Origin: WVXT01 sp964403285
GTDB taxonomy: Bacteria; UBA6262; WVXT01
Assembly: GCA_964403285.1 (NCBI GenBank)
Contig: CAYOFG010000006.1
Span: forward strand, 3,092 to 67,091
DNA: 64,000 bases
Direction of reading: 5' to 3'
Part shown: in pieces, positions 44,494-53,253 of the stretch
Layout: the number at the start of each line of letters is the position of its first letter
Numbering within the stretch: position 1 is the stretch's first letter
Notes under the pieces: model-generated
What the model was told of the DNA's origin: nothing
The model's input: the letters and a program-made list of their open reading frames with translations, nothing else
Database searches by the model: none
Program-made: the position numbers and the translations under genes

Positions 44494-45657
44494 ATGGAAT
44501 ACTTCCTTAGTGAAGAACAGAAGATGATTTGCGAATTGGCCAGAAGGATTGCGGAAGAGAAAATTAAACCGGTGCGAGAGCATTATGACGAGACGGAAGA
44601 ATTTCCCTGGCCAATTGTGCAGGAGCTGGCTAAAGTAGATCTTTGCGGGGTGTATATTCCTGAGGAATATGGTGGAACCGGGGGAGGGGTTTTTGAGCTA
44701 TGTCTCGCCGTGGAGGAGCTCTGCAAAATTGACGGAGGAATCGCTCTGGTATTAGCTGCCACAGCCCTGGCTACTTTTCCTATCATGCTTTTTGGTAACG
44801 ATGAACAGAAGAAAAAATATCTTCCCGATGTTGCAGCGGGTAAGAAATTGGCAGCCTTTGCTCTCACTGAGTCAGGTGCTGGTTCTGATGCCACGGCAAT
44901 TCAAACCACTGCTAAAAAAGAAGGGGACAGCTATATCCTGAACGGTACGAAATGCTTTATTACCAATGGAGGAGAAGCGCAAATTTATATAGTAATTGCC
45001 ATGACGGATAAGACAAAAGGTTCCCGGGGAGCATCTGCTTTCATCGTAGAAAAAGATACTCATGGATTCTCCTTCGGAAAAAAAGAGAAGAAGATGGGAA
45101 TTCGCGGTTCTGCGACAAGAGAACTGATTTTCAATGAGTGCAAAATTCCCAAAGACAACCTTTTGGGAAGAGAGGGTCAAGGATTTATAATTGCCTTGAA
45201 AACTTTCGACGTTTCTCGTCCGGGAGTTGGTGCTCAGGCTTTAGGGATTGCTGCTGGTGCTCTGGAAGATGCGATTAATTATTCACGGGAAAGAGTCCAG
45301 TTCGGACAGCCAATCTCTTCCTTTCAGGCAATCCAGCATCTTTTGGCTGATATGGCCACCGAAGTGGAGGCGTCTCGGGCATTAATCTATGCTACTGCCA
45401 GGATGATCGATAATGACCCGAAAATAAGAGTGACCAAAGAAGCGGCAATGTGTAAACTCCTGGCTTCGGATGTGGCTATGAAGGTTACCACTGACGCTGT
45501 TCAAGTTTACGGAGGGTATGGATATATGCGCGAGTATCCTATGGAGAAACGAATGCGCGATGCCAAAATCACCCAGATTTACGAAGGGACAAACCAGGTC
45601 ATGAGAAACGAGATAGCGCTTGCCCTGATAAGGGAGGCGGCTAGAGCGAAGAAATGA
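44494..45657 (+). CDS. Acyl-CoA dehydrogenase
   Basis: A 387-residue flavoprotein with FALTESGAGSDATAIQTTAKK near residues 121-141, YILNGTKCFITNGG near 145, a C-terminal VYGGYGYMREYPMEKRMRDAKI, and the catalytic Glu in QIYEGTNQVMRNEIA near 367. This is the short-chain/butyryl-CoA dehydrogenase type. GGAGGGTG fixes ATG 44494; the frame upstream runs through repeat. EtfB and EtfA follow directly, so its electrons pass to or from that flavoprotein. Confidence 0.9.
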   Translation: MEYFLSEEQKMICELARRIAEEKIKPVREHYDETEEFPWPIVQELAKVDLCGVYIPEEYGGTGGGVFELCLAVEELCKIDGGIALVLAATALATFPIMLFGNDEQKKKYLPDVAAGKKLAAFALTESGAGSDATAIQTTAKKEGDSYILNGTKCFITNGGEAQIYIVIAMTDKTKGSRGASAFIVEKDTHGFSFGKKEKKMGIRGSATRELIFNECKIPKDNLLGREGQGFIIALKTFDVSRPGVGAQALGIAAGALEDAINYSRERVQFGQPISSFQAIQHLLADMATEVEASRALIYATARMIDNDPKIRVTKEAAMCKLLASDVAMKVTTDAVQVYGGYGYMREYPMEKRMRDAKITQIYEGTNQVMRNEIALALIREAARAKK

Positions 45658-46439
45658 ATTTTATTGTCTGCATTAAACAGGTACCAGGAACTACAGAGGT
45701 AAAGATTGACCCTAAAACGAACACTTTGATTCGCGAGGGTGTGGAATCAATTGTAAACCCATTCGATAGCTATGCGATTGAGGAAGGACTGAGGCTCAAA
45801 GAGAGAATAGGGGGGAAGGTAACTGTAATTTCCATGGGACCTCCACAGGCTGAATCGGCGCTAAGAGAAGCTCTATCTATGGGATGCGACGAAGCCATTC
45901 TCCTTACTGACCCTGCCTTTGCGGGAAGTGATACCTTAGCCACTTCCTATACCCTGGCGTGCGGAATCAGGAAGACAGGAGAATTTGACTTAGTCATCTG
46001 TGGTAAACAGGCTATTGATGGAGATACAGCGCAGGTCGGTCCGGGGATTGCAGAAAAACTGGGAGTTCCTGCGATTACTTACGTAAAAAAGATAGAGGAA
46101 ATAAATGAAACTCGTATAAAAATAGAAAGAATGATGGAAGAAGGGTATGAGGTAATTGAGACGGGACTTCCTGCTCTAATTACAGTAGTAAAGGAGATTA
46201 ATGAGCCGAGGCTTCCCTCCTTAAAAGGAATGGTGCGGGCGAGAAAAGCGGAAATTCATATGTGGAAGGCATCCGATATTGCTTGCGAAAAGAGCAGGAT
46301 TGGACAAGCCGGTTCTCCCACCATTGTCAACAGAATATTCTCTCCGCCTCCGCGCAAAGGAGGGGAGATACTAGTAGGAGACCCTGAAGAACAGGCGCAA
46401 AAATTGGTGGATAAGCTGCGCCAGGCAAAAGTGATCTAA
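45654..46439 (+). CDS. etfB: Electron transfer flavoprotein, beta subunit
   Basis: A 261-residue protein with IVCIKQVPGTTEVKID at the start, NPFDSYAIEEGLRL near 36, CGKQAIDGDTAQVGPGIAE near 120, and the signature VVKEINEPRLPSLKGMVRARKAEI near 180-203. It overlaps the acyl-CoA dehydrogenase stop by four bases (ATGA). It pairs with EtfA. Bifurcating EtfBs bind a second FAD here; whether this one does cannot be settled by eye. Confidence 0.92.
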   Translation: MNFIVCIKQVPGTTEVKIDPKTNTLIREGVESIVNPFDSYAIEEGLRLKERIGGKVTVISMGPPQAESALREALSMGCDEAILLTDPAFAGSDTLATSYTLACGIRKTGEFDLVICGKQAIDGDTAQVGPGIAEKLGVPAITYVKKIEEINETRIKIERMMEEGYEVIETGLPALITVVKEINEPRLPSLKGMVRARKAEIHMWKASDIACEKSRIGQAGSPTIVNRIFSPPPRKGGEILVGDPEEQAQKLVDKLRQAKVI

Positions 46440-46448
46440 TTAAAAAAA

Positions 46449-46484
46449 TTCTCTCTCCCCTCGGGGAGGGTAAGGGTGAGGGTA
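46449..46484. repeat. CTCCCC/GGGGAG palindromic repeat
   Basis: The hairpin CTCCCC-TC-GGGGAG is followed by GGTAAGGGTGAGGG. Related copies lie at 53168 and 61890. It sits between etfB and etfA and is open in the etfA frame. Confidence 0.7.
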
Positions 46485-46496
46485 TTCGGAGGAAAT

Positions 46497-47726
46497 TTGG
46501 GTATCAAGATTCTCGAAGATAAATGTACAGGTTGTACGCTCTGCGTTAAGGCCTGTCCTTTCGGTATAATAAAAATAGTCTCCAGAGAAGAAGTAGGCAA
46601 GCCGCATCCCAAATATAAGAAAATTGCCGTAATCGGAGAAGGATGTAATCTTTGTGGAGCTTGTGTTGAGCCCTGTTCAGTTCAAGCCATATTGATTGAA
46701 AGGGAAGAAGCGAAACCTCGAGTAGACATCTCCCAGTATAAAGGCGTATGGGTTTTCGCTGAACAGAAGAAAGGGGAGATTCAGGGTGTTGCCTACGAAC
46801 TTCTGGGAGAGGGAAGGAAGTTAGCCGACCAGTTAGGAGAGAAACTTTCCTGCGTATTGTTAGGAGAAGGAATGGATGAGGCGGCTAAAGAGCTTATAGT
46901 TTATGGCGCAGATAGGGTCTACCAGATTGAAGGCGCTATCCTGAAAAATTTTCAGGATGACCCCTACACTGATGTCCTTGCTGATCTAATCCAGAAGGAA
47001 AAACCGGAGATTGTTTTGATGGGCGCTACTGTAATTGGCCGTTCTTTTGCCTCACGTGTAGCAGCAAGGTTGGGCACAGGACTTACTGCCGACTGTACTG
47101 AGCTGGCGATAGACCTCAAAACCAGACAGCTTCTTCAGACAAGACCTGCCTTTGGAGGAAACATTATGGCCACTATTACCACGCCCCACAATCGCCCCCA
47201 AATGGCTACGGTTAGACACAAAGTGTTCAAAAAAGCAATAAAGCAGGGAAATCACCAGGGAAAGATTATAAAAGAGAGTGCAGAAGGGAAAAACCTTTCC
47301 TTGAGGACCAAACTCTTAGATATGGTTCAAGACCTGACCCAGAAGGTGAATCTCGCCGATGCCGATATCATTGTGTCCGGAGGACGCGGATTGGGAGGAC
47401 CTGAAAATTTCCGCATTATTGAAGAATTGGCACGCACTTTAGGGGGCGCTGTTGGTGCCAGTCGAGCAGCAGTTGATGCTGGCTGGATGCCCTATTCGCA
47501 TCAAGTAGGACAGACTGGTCGCACTGTCTGTCCCAAAATATATATTGCTTGTGGAATTTCCGGAGCCATTCAGCATCTGGTGGGTATGCAGTCTTCGGAC
47601 ATTATTGTGGCAATTAATAAGGACCTTAATGCTCCCATCTTCAAAGTTGCCACATATGGTATTGAAGGCGACCTTTTCCAGGTCATTCCGGCTCTAACCA
47701 AAAGGTTGAAAGAAGCTCTGGGTTGA
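46497..47726 (+). CDS. etfA: Electron transfer flavoprotein, alpha subunit fused to a ferredoxin domain
   Basis: A 409-residue protein. Residues 1-75 form a two-cluster ferredoxin domain (CTGCTLCVKACPFG and CNLCGACVEPCSVQ) ahead of a normal EtfA. The EtfA part ends with the FAD-binding VSGGRGLGGPENF, GASRAAVDAGW, QVGQTGRTVCPKIY and GISGAIQHLVGM. The ferredoxin fusion is known from CarE of the caffeyl-CoA reductase complex. TTG 46497 is chosen because GGAGGAAA lies just upstream; an earlier GTG 46476 is inside the repeat. Confidence 0.9.
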   Translation: MGIKILEDKCTGCTLCVKACPFGIIKIVSREEVGKPHPKYKKIAVIGEGCNLCGACVEPCSVQAILIEREEAKPRVDISQYKGVWVFAEQKKGEIQGVAYELLGEGRKLADQLGEKLSCVLLGEGMDEAAKELIVYGADRVYQIEGAILKNFQDDPYTDVLADLIQKEKPEIVLMGATVIGRSFASRVAARLGTGLTADCTELAIDLKTRQLLQTRPAFGGNIMATITTPHNRPQMATVRHKVFKKAIKQGNHQGKIIKESAEGKNLSLRTKLLDMVQDLTQKVNLADADIIVSGGRGLGGPENFRIIEELARTLGGAVGASRAAVDAGWMPYSHQVGQTGRTVCPKIYIACGISGAIQHLVGMQSSDIIVAINKDLNAPIFKVATYGIEGDLFQVIPALTKRLKEALG

Positions 47727-47773
47727 AGTAGCTATTCTCTGAATTTACCCTCCTTTTTCCCGCCATTTTTTTC

Positions 47774-47802
47774 TTGATAATTTAAGACGATTTTGGTATA
47801 TT
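47774..47802 (+). promoter_or_regulatory. Sigma-70-type promoter upstream of smc
   Basis: TTGATA (47774-47779), a 17-base spacer, and TATATT (47797-47802). The transcript would start just before the nested repeat at 47816 and include it in the smc leader. Confidence 0.6.
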
Positions 47803-47815
47803 AATATAATAATTA

Positions 47816-47895
47816 TGTAGTGTAGGGCTTTACCCCGTTAGAAATTCCCTCAGGAGAATTTGTAACATCCATTTCTAACGGGGTTTATGCCCGTA
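47816..47895. repeat. Half unit of the TGTAGTGTAG repeat split by the 51-bp element
   Basis: TGTAGTGTAGGGC-TTTA, then the 51-bp element, then TTTA-TGCCCGTA. Without the insert the host reads GGGC-TTTAT-GCCC, identical to the half units at 60064 and 60097. Confidence 0.85.
47833..47883 (-). mobile_element. 51-bp palindromic element, copy 2, flanked by TTTA duplication
   Basis: The length matches copies at 29583 and 51607, in the opposite orientation. Terminal CCCCGTTAGAAAT and ATTTCTAACGGGG are intact. TTTA stands at 47829-47832 and 47884-47887. The target was the loop of a GGGC/GCCC hairpin. Confidence 0.87.
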
Positions 47896-47954
47896 ATCTG
47901 TAATTTGAAATCTGAAATTTGAAAGGTACGTGTCCCCATAGACTGGAGATTCGA

Positions 47955-50900
47955 TTGTATTTTAAGAGACTGGAGATATTCGGGTTTAAGTCTTTTGCTG
48001 ATAAGATTACTGTAAATTTTGAACCGGGAATTACCTGTATCGTTGGTCCTAACGGCTGCGGAAAGACCAATATTGTTGATGCCATACGCTGGGTTCTGGG
48101 AGAACAGAGTGTCAAACAGCTTCGTGCTGGTAAGATGGAAGACATTATTTTTAATGGCTCCCGGACGCGTAAGCCTTTAGGATTAGCCGAGGTTTCCCTC
48201 AGTTTGGATAACTCACAAAATATCCTACCGATTGAATACCAGGAAGTCACCGTTACTCGCCGCCTGTTTCGTTCGGGAGAATCCGAATACTACATTAATA
48301 AAACTCCTTGTCGTCTCAAAGACATAACTGCATTATTCTTAGATACAGGGATGGGCACGGATACTTATTCTTTGATGGAAGAGAAGAAGATTAATTTCAT
48401 CTTAAATAGTAAGCCGGAGGAGCGCCGAACGATATTTGAAGAGGTAGCGGGAGTAATGAAATACAAATGGAGAAGAGAAGAGGCGCTGCGCAGACTGGAG
48501 AGCACACAGGCAAATCTTATGAGATTGTCGGACATAATAGCTGAAGTAAAAAGACAAATCAGTTCACTCGACTATCAAGCAAGAAAAGCACGCCAGTACC
48601 AAAAATATAGAGAAGAACTCAAAGTTCTGGAAATAAGACGGCTGATGAAGAACTACACAAAAATAAAAGAAGAGTTTACGCAAGGAGAAGGAAATTTAAG
48701 CTCACTTTCCTCTGAGGAAGAGAGGTTAAGTAGTGAGTGTAGACAAAAAGAGGATTCGACTTTACAACTTCGACTCCAATTAAAGGAAAAAGAAGAAGAA
48801 CTGACCAAAATTCAGAGAGAACTATTTTCCATCTCCAGTGAAATTAGCCGATTTGAGGACAGGCTTCTTTTGGGAAAAGAAAGAAAGGAAGAGATAGAAG
48901 GAGAGAAAGCACAACTAAGGGCACAGATAGAAGATAGTAAGAATAAAAATTTCCTGGTGGATGAAAAAATTTCACAAACAGAAAAAGAAAACGAAAAATT
49001 GACTAAACAACTTGCCCAGACCAGTGCGGCCTTTTCCTCCAAAGAAGAAATTCTTCGCTCACTTACAGAAAGAGTCGTCCATTTAAGTGCTTCTCTTGAG
49101 GAAAGAAAAGAAGCTCTGGTGGAACTGATGAATAAAACAGCTCAGGCCCGTAATCGGTTAATCAGTTTGGAATTGGATAGAAAGAGTCTACTTTCCCGAA
49201 AGGAGAAGTTGAATACTGAAGAGAGGCGTAGAGCGGAAGATAAAAAAATTCTGCAGGGCGAAATCTCCCACAAACAGGAGGAACTGAATAAGGAAAATGA
49301 GAAATTAGCAGAGATAAATGAGAAAAACGGTCTTTTAGTAAAGGAAAGAGAATCTCTTTTAGAAAGCCTTAAACAGGCAATAGATAAGGCGGGTGAGTTA
49401 CAGCAAAGGTATAGTCTCAGGTTAGGCCTTCTTCAATCGTCAAGCGAGTTAAGCGGAAAAGAAGCCTTGGTAGAAGAAGTTTTGTCCAGAGGATTTCCCG
49501 GCGTATACGGGACTGTAGCCAGTTTAGTTAGTTTTCCTCCCGAGTATGGAGTGGTTCTGGAAAAGCTTCTTGGTGAACGCCTACAGTACCTTGTTTGTGA
49601 AGATACTGAGAGCGCGTTAGCAGTAATAGAATTTCTGAAAGAAGAGAAAAAAGGTTACCTTACCTTTCTTCCTATTAGGGACTTACCTGTATCGAATCCT
49701 GGCCCGGTAATTCCCCAGGACGTTGCAGGGATACCCTTGTTGGAAAAAGTGGGATACGAAAAAAAGTATCAGAAAGTCATGGAGTTTCTTCTGGGTAATA
49801 TTTTCTTGGTGGAAAGTCTGGAGCAAATCGACCCAACGGAAATGAGAAATCGCCAGGAAGAAAAGGGTAAAAAGGAAATAATCTTTCTCACAAAAGAAGG
49901 AGATATCTTAACTTCTTCGGGGATTCTTTCTGGTGGCAGCCGGGAATTCCTGGAAGAGAATATTTCAATTCGCAATAAAAAAATTAAAGAATTAGAGAGA
50001 GAAATTTCTCAATTAAAAGAAAAACTGGACAAGACAATTGCGCAAAGAGCGAAAGTAGAAGACAAAATATCTGATGTAAATATCCAGATAGAGAAAAATA
50101 ACGCGCTTTCTCAGAAAGCACAGATTATTATTGCCCAGCTGGGAGAGGTAATTTTGCAAAAGGAGGAACTTAAGAAACGACTCGATTCTGAAATCAATCT
50201 TCTCATTGATGAACAGAGTATCATAGATAAAGATATATCTACAGGGGCTTGCGACGTTGAACAGTTAACGAACGAGCAGAAGGCGGGAGAGGCATCCGAG
50301 AGAGAAATCCGGAAAATTATAGATGAATTGGAAGAGGACCATCATTCCGCGGCTGAACAGGAGAAAGAGGAAGGAGAAAAACTGATCGGGTTGAAAATAC
50401 TCAAGACACAACTTGAGGAAAAAGAACACAATCTGCAATCTGAAAGGTCGCACCTGGAAAATGAGAGAGAGAGCCTGTTGAATCTGATAGACCAGAGGAA
50501 GGAAACATTGGCTAATCTGGAAGGCAAGGTAACCGGTATAGAGGAAGTAAAGCTTTCCGGAGAAAAAGGAATATCGTCTCTTTCCGAATCCAAAAATAGA
50601 CTGGAAATAGAACTAAAAGGATTAGAAGAAGGGAAAGAGAAGATTAATCAAAGCTTGCAAGAAGAAGAGACTATTTTAGGACAGAAGAAGGGTGAGCTGT
50701 CGAGGATTCAAAGCGATTTGACGCAAGAAAAAATAAATAGTAACCGCTTGTCTCTGGAGCTGAACCAGATTAACGAAAAATTGACGGAAGAACACAATCT
50801 TTCCTTGGACGAAGCTCTAAAGGCGGTTTCCCAGGCTCCTGTTGATACTTCAGAGGATTACGCCAGGGAGATAGAGAAGTTGAAACACAGGATTGAAACA

Positions 50901-51509
50901 ATGGGGCCGGTTAATCTTGCTGCTCCTGAAGAATATGAGACGCTAAATGAGCGTTACAAATTTCTCAAGAGCCAGGAAGAAGACCTGATTAAGTCATCGG
51001 AAGACCTGCGCCAGGTTATAAGCAGAATCGACGGGACTACGCGTGCAAATTTCAGGAAAACATTCACCAGCGTGCGCAATAATTTCCAGAAAGTATTTAC
51101 CCAGCTCTTCGAAGGAGGGGAAGCTGACCTGGTGCTCACGAACGAAGCGGATTTGTTGGAAACAGGAGTCGATATTGTTGCGCAACCACCGGGCAAGAAA
51201 CTGCAAAACATTTCTCTCTTATCAGGAGGAGAAAAAGCCCTGTGCGCCATCGCCCTTCTGTTTGCTATATTCATGGTTAAACCTTCACCATTTTGCGTCC
51301 TCGATGAGGTTGATGCTCCGCTGGATGATGCCAACTTGCAGAGGTTTACTATGCTATTAAAGGAATTTGTAAATAAAGCACAATTCATCATTGTAACCCA
51401 CAACAAGAGGACCATGGAGATGTCCGATGTTCTTTACGGAATTACCATGGAAGAATTTGGCATCTCCAAACTTATCTCGGTAAGATTTCAAAAGCCTAGC
51501 CCCGCCTAA
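47955..51509 (+). CDS. smc: Chromosome segregation protein SMC
   Basis: A 1184-residue protein with an N-terminal ATPase half (GPNGCGKTNIVDAIRWVLGEQ near residues 33-53), long coiled coils to about residue 510, a hinge domain near 515-650 (VYGTVASLVSFPPEYG ... SSGILSGGSREF), a second coiled coil, and the C-terminal signature LLSGGEKALCAIALLFA followed by Walker B FCVLDEVDAPLDDANLQRF. It compacts and segregates the chromosome with ScpAB. TTG 47955 gives the family start YFKRLEIFGFKSF; an upstream TTG would add 12 unusual residues. Confidence 0.95.
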   Translation: MYFKRLEIFGFKSFADKITVNFEPGITCIVGPNGCGKTNIVDAIRWVLGEQSVKQLRAGKMEDIIFNGSRTRKPLGLAEVSLSLDNSQNILPIEYQEVTVTRRLFRSGESEYYINKTPCRLKDITALFLDTGMGTDTYSLMEEKKINFILNSKPEERRTIFEEVAGVMKYKWRREEALRRLESTQANLMRLSDIIAEVKRQISSLDYQARKARQYQKYREELKVLEIRRLMKNYTKIKEEFTQGEGNLSSLSSEEERLSSECRQKEDSTLQLRLQLKEKEEELTKIQRELFSISSEISRFEDRLLLGKERKEEIEGEKAQLRAQIEDSKNKNFLVDEKISQTEKENEKLTKQLAQTSAAFSSKEEILRSLTERVVHLSASLEERKEALVELMNKTAQARNRLISLELDRKSLLSRKEKLNTEERRRAEDKKILQGEISHKQEELNKENEKLAEINEKNGLLVKERESLLESLKQAIDKAGELQQRYSLRLGLLQSSSELSGKEALVEEVLSRGFPGVYGTVASLVSFPPEYGVVLEKLLGERLQYLVCEDTESALAVIEFLKEEKKGYLTFLPIRDLPVSNPGPVIPQDVAGIPLLEKVGYEKKYQKVMEFLLGNIFLVESLEQIDPTEMRNRQEEKGKKEIIFLTKEGDILTSSGILSGGSREFLEENISIRNKKIKELEREISQLKEKLDKTIAQRAKVEDKISDVNIQIEKNNALSQKAQIIIAQLGEVILQKEELKKRLDSEINLLIDEQSIIDKDISTGACDVEQLTNEQKAGEASEREIRKIIDELEEDHHSAAEQEKEEGEKLIGLKILKTQLEEKEHNLQSERSHLENERESLLNLIDQRKETLANLEGKVTGIEEVKLSGEKGISSLSESKNRLEIELKGLEEGKEKINQSLQEEETILGQKKGELSRIQSDLTQEKINSNRLSLELNQINEKLTEEHNLSLDEALKAVSQAPVDTSEDYAREIEKLKHRIETMGPVNLAAPEEYETLNERYKFLKSQEEDLIKSSEDLRQVISRIDGTTRANFRKTFTSVRNNFQKVFTQLFEGGEADLVLTNEADLLETGVDIVAQPPGKKLQNISLLSGGEKALCAIALLFAIFMVKPSPFCVLDEVDAPLDDANLQRFTMLLKEFVNKAQFIIVTHNKRTMEMSDVLYGITMEEFGISKLISVRFQKPSPA

Positions 51510-51527
51510 AAAATCTTTTCAAACATT

Positions 51528-51673
51528 GGTAGTGTAGGGGCTTGTCCCCGTAGGTTGGTAGTGTAGGGGCTTTATGCCCGTCCCGATAAATCGAGACGCC
51601 CATAAACCCCGTTAGAAATGGATGTTAGAAACCATTTCGGGGGAATTTCTAACGGGGTAAAGGGCTACACTAC
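51528..51673. repeat. TGTAGTGTAG-family repeat cluster, one unit split by the 51-bp element
   Basis: A half unit (51528-51552) precedes a larger unit. Its outer arms GTAGTGTAG (51559-51567) and CTACACTAC (51665-51673) enclose a GGGC-TTTAT-GCCC hairpin, a GTCCCGAT-AA-ATCGAGAC palindrome placed between the two hairpins, and GCCC-ATAAA-GGGC, whose loop holds the 51-bp element. Three levels of nesting are visible. Confidence 0.88.
51607..51657 (+). mobile_element. 51-bp palindromic element, copy 3, flanked by TAAA duplication
   Basis: Intact 13-bp terminal inverted repeats; TAAA at 51603-51606 and 51658-51661. Excision with one TAAA restores GCCCATAAAGGGC, exactly the right hairpin of the host unit at 60129. 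Confidence 0.88.
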
Positions 51674-51682
51674 TTACAAATT

Positions 51683-52411
51683 ATGAAAAAGGTAAAGATT
51701 TCGGATATATTCATTGACAATCTGGAATGGGATAAAATAGCAATCGTCGTAGAAAAATTTATTGGAAATCAAAAAGCAGAACAGATAATTACTGCCAATT
51801 CTTTGATGGTTAATTATGCGAAAAGAGATCCTGAATTGAAGAGGGCCTTCCTTAATGCGGGTCTCGTTCTTGCCGATAGCATAGGTATTGTCTGGGCATC
51901 AGAGTTTCTGGGCTATGGAAAACTTGCGCGTATCCCGGGCATAGAGCTAATGTTGAAGTTTTGTCAACTGGCAGCTTCCAAAAATTACTCAATATATTTG
52001 TTAGGCTCGCGGGAATCTATATTAAGGAAAGCAGGAGAAAATCTGAAGAAAAAATTTCCCGGGCTAAAAATTATGGGAATGCACCATGGATATTTTACAC
52101 AGGGTGGTTGCAATAGAATCCTGAAAGAAGTCAATAATCTTAAACCCCACTTCTTATTTGTAGGAATTGGCACACCTTGGGGAGAAAAGTGGATTTATCA
52201 GAACCTCGAGGAACTAAACGTTCCTGTTTGTATGGGGATTGGCGGTAGTCTGGATGTGATTTCTGGAAGGTTGAGAAGAGCGCCCGCATGGCTTCGTCAG
52301 GGAGGATTTGAGTGGACTTACCGCTTGCTCCAGGAACCCTGGCGGGTTGTTCGCCTGCGCGGGTTATTAAGTTTTGTCTGGAAAGTAATGAAACAGAAAT
52401 GGGGAAGGTAA
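51683..52411 (+). CDS. WecG/TagA/CpsF family glycosyltransferase
   Basis: A 242-residue GT26 protein with ITANSLMVNYAKRDPELKRAF near residue 38, LADSIGIVWAS (the DSxG region) near 63, RIPGIELM near 84, YLLGSRESILRKA near 107, VGIGTPWGEKW near 158, and GIGGSLDVISGRLRRAP near 189-205. The family transfers ManNAc-type sugars to lipid-linked GlcNAc, the second step after WecA. It may therefore act with the WecA-like enzyme at 27190 although it lies 24 kb away. The start is ATG 51683 just after a repeat. Confidence 0.87.
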   Translation: MKKVKISDIFIDNLEWDKIAIVVEKFIGNQKAEQIITANSLMVNYAKRDPELKRAFLNAGLVLADSIGIVWASEFLGYGKLARIPGIELMLKFCQLAASKNYSIYLLGSRESILRKAGENLKKKFPGLKIMGMHHGYFTQGGCNRILKEVNNLKPHFLFVGIGTPWGEKWIYQNLEELNVPVCMGIGGSLDVISGRLRRAPAWLRQGGFEWTYRLLQEPWRVVRLRGLLSFVWKVMKQKWGR

Positions 52412-52420
52412 TCTATCAAT

Positions 52421-53161
52421 ATGAAATATGGCATCATTTCTGATATCCATAGTAATCTGGAAGCATTAAATACAATCCTGGATTACTTGAAACGCAAGGA
52501 AAAGATAGACAGATTTATCTGTTGTGGTGACATCGTTGGATATGGAGCAAAACCCAACGAGTGCACGGAAATTATTCGCGGGTTGAATAACTGCTACACG
52601 GTTGCCGGCAATCATGACTGGGGAGCTATAGGTTTAGAAGATACCAGTTTGTTTAACCCCGTTGCTTTGGAAGCAGTAGAATGGACAGGACGCCATTTAA
52701 CCAAAGATAACCGAAATTACCTTAAAAACCTCGCTTCCGAAATAGAAGAAGATAATTTTCTACTCGTCCATGGAAGCCCCAGGGACCCCATTAATGAATA
52801 TATCTTTGAAGAGAGAACCTTCTTAGCAAATCTTCCCCGGATAAAAAAGAATATCTGTTTTGTAGGACACACTCATGTTCCTCTATGTTTGTATGCCACA
52901 CCATCACAAGAGATTAAGGGAATTCCGCTCGATGATGGCACGGTTTTGGAAATAAATCCCTCTTATAAATATCTTATAAATTGCGGAAGTATTGGCCAAC
53001 CCAGGGATGGTGACCCCAGGGCTAGCTGTGGAATTTATGAGGAGGAGAAAAATATTATCAGAATAAAAAAGATAAAGTACGATATTACCAAAACTCAGGA
53101 AGAAATTATAAATGCAAAGCTTCCCTCAGCTCTTGCTCTGAGACTGGGCTACGGCAGATAA
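52421..53161 (+). CDS. Calcineurin-like metallophosphoesterase
   Basis: A 246-residue protein with the five phosphoesterase motifs: DIHSNLEAL near 7, GDIVGYG near 39, GNHDWG near 66, VHGSPRDP near 122, and GHTHVPL near 156, followed by NCGSIGQPRDGDPRA. The motif order is that of YfcE/MJ0936-type phosphodiesterases with two metals. The substrate is unknown. It follows the WecG-type gene after nine bases, so they are probably cotranscribed. Confidence 0.85.
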   Translation: MKYGIISDIHSNLEALNTILDYLKRKEKIDRFICCGDIVGYGAKPNECTEIIRGLNNCYTVAGNHDWGAIGLEDTSLFNPVALEAVEWTGRHLTKDNRNYLKNLASEIEEDNFLLVHGSPRDPINEYIFEERTFLANLPRIKKNICFVGHTHVPLCLYATPSQEIKGIPLDDGTVLEINPSYKYLINCGSIGQPRDGDPRASCGIYEEEKNIIRIKKIKYDITKTQEEIINAKLPSALALRLGYGR

Positions 53162-53167
53162 TTGGAA

Positions 53168-53206
53168 AACTCCCTCTACCCTCTGGGGAGAGGGTAAGGG
53201 CGAGCG
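53168..53206. repeat. CCCTCT/AGAGGG palindromic repeat
   Basis: CCCTCTACCCTCTGGGGAGAGGGTAAGGG, related to 46449 and 61890. It lies between the phosphoesterase stop and the rib promoter. Confidence 0.65.
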
Positions 53207-53216
53207 GAAAAATTAC

Positions 53217-53245
53217 TTGACAAGAATTAAAATATTTGTTATTTT
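53217..53245 (+). promoter_or_regulatory. Sigma-70-type promoter of the riboflavin operon
   Basis: TTGACA (53217-53222), a 17-base spacer and TATTTT (53240-53245). The expected start near 53252 coincides with the 5' end of the FMN riboswitch. Confidence 0.72.
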
Positions 53246-53253
53246 TATCAAAG

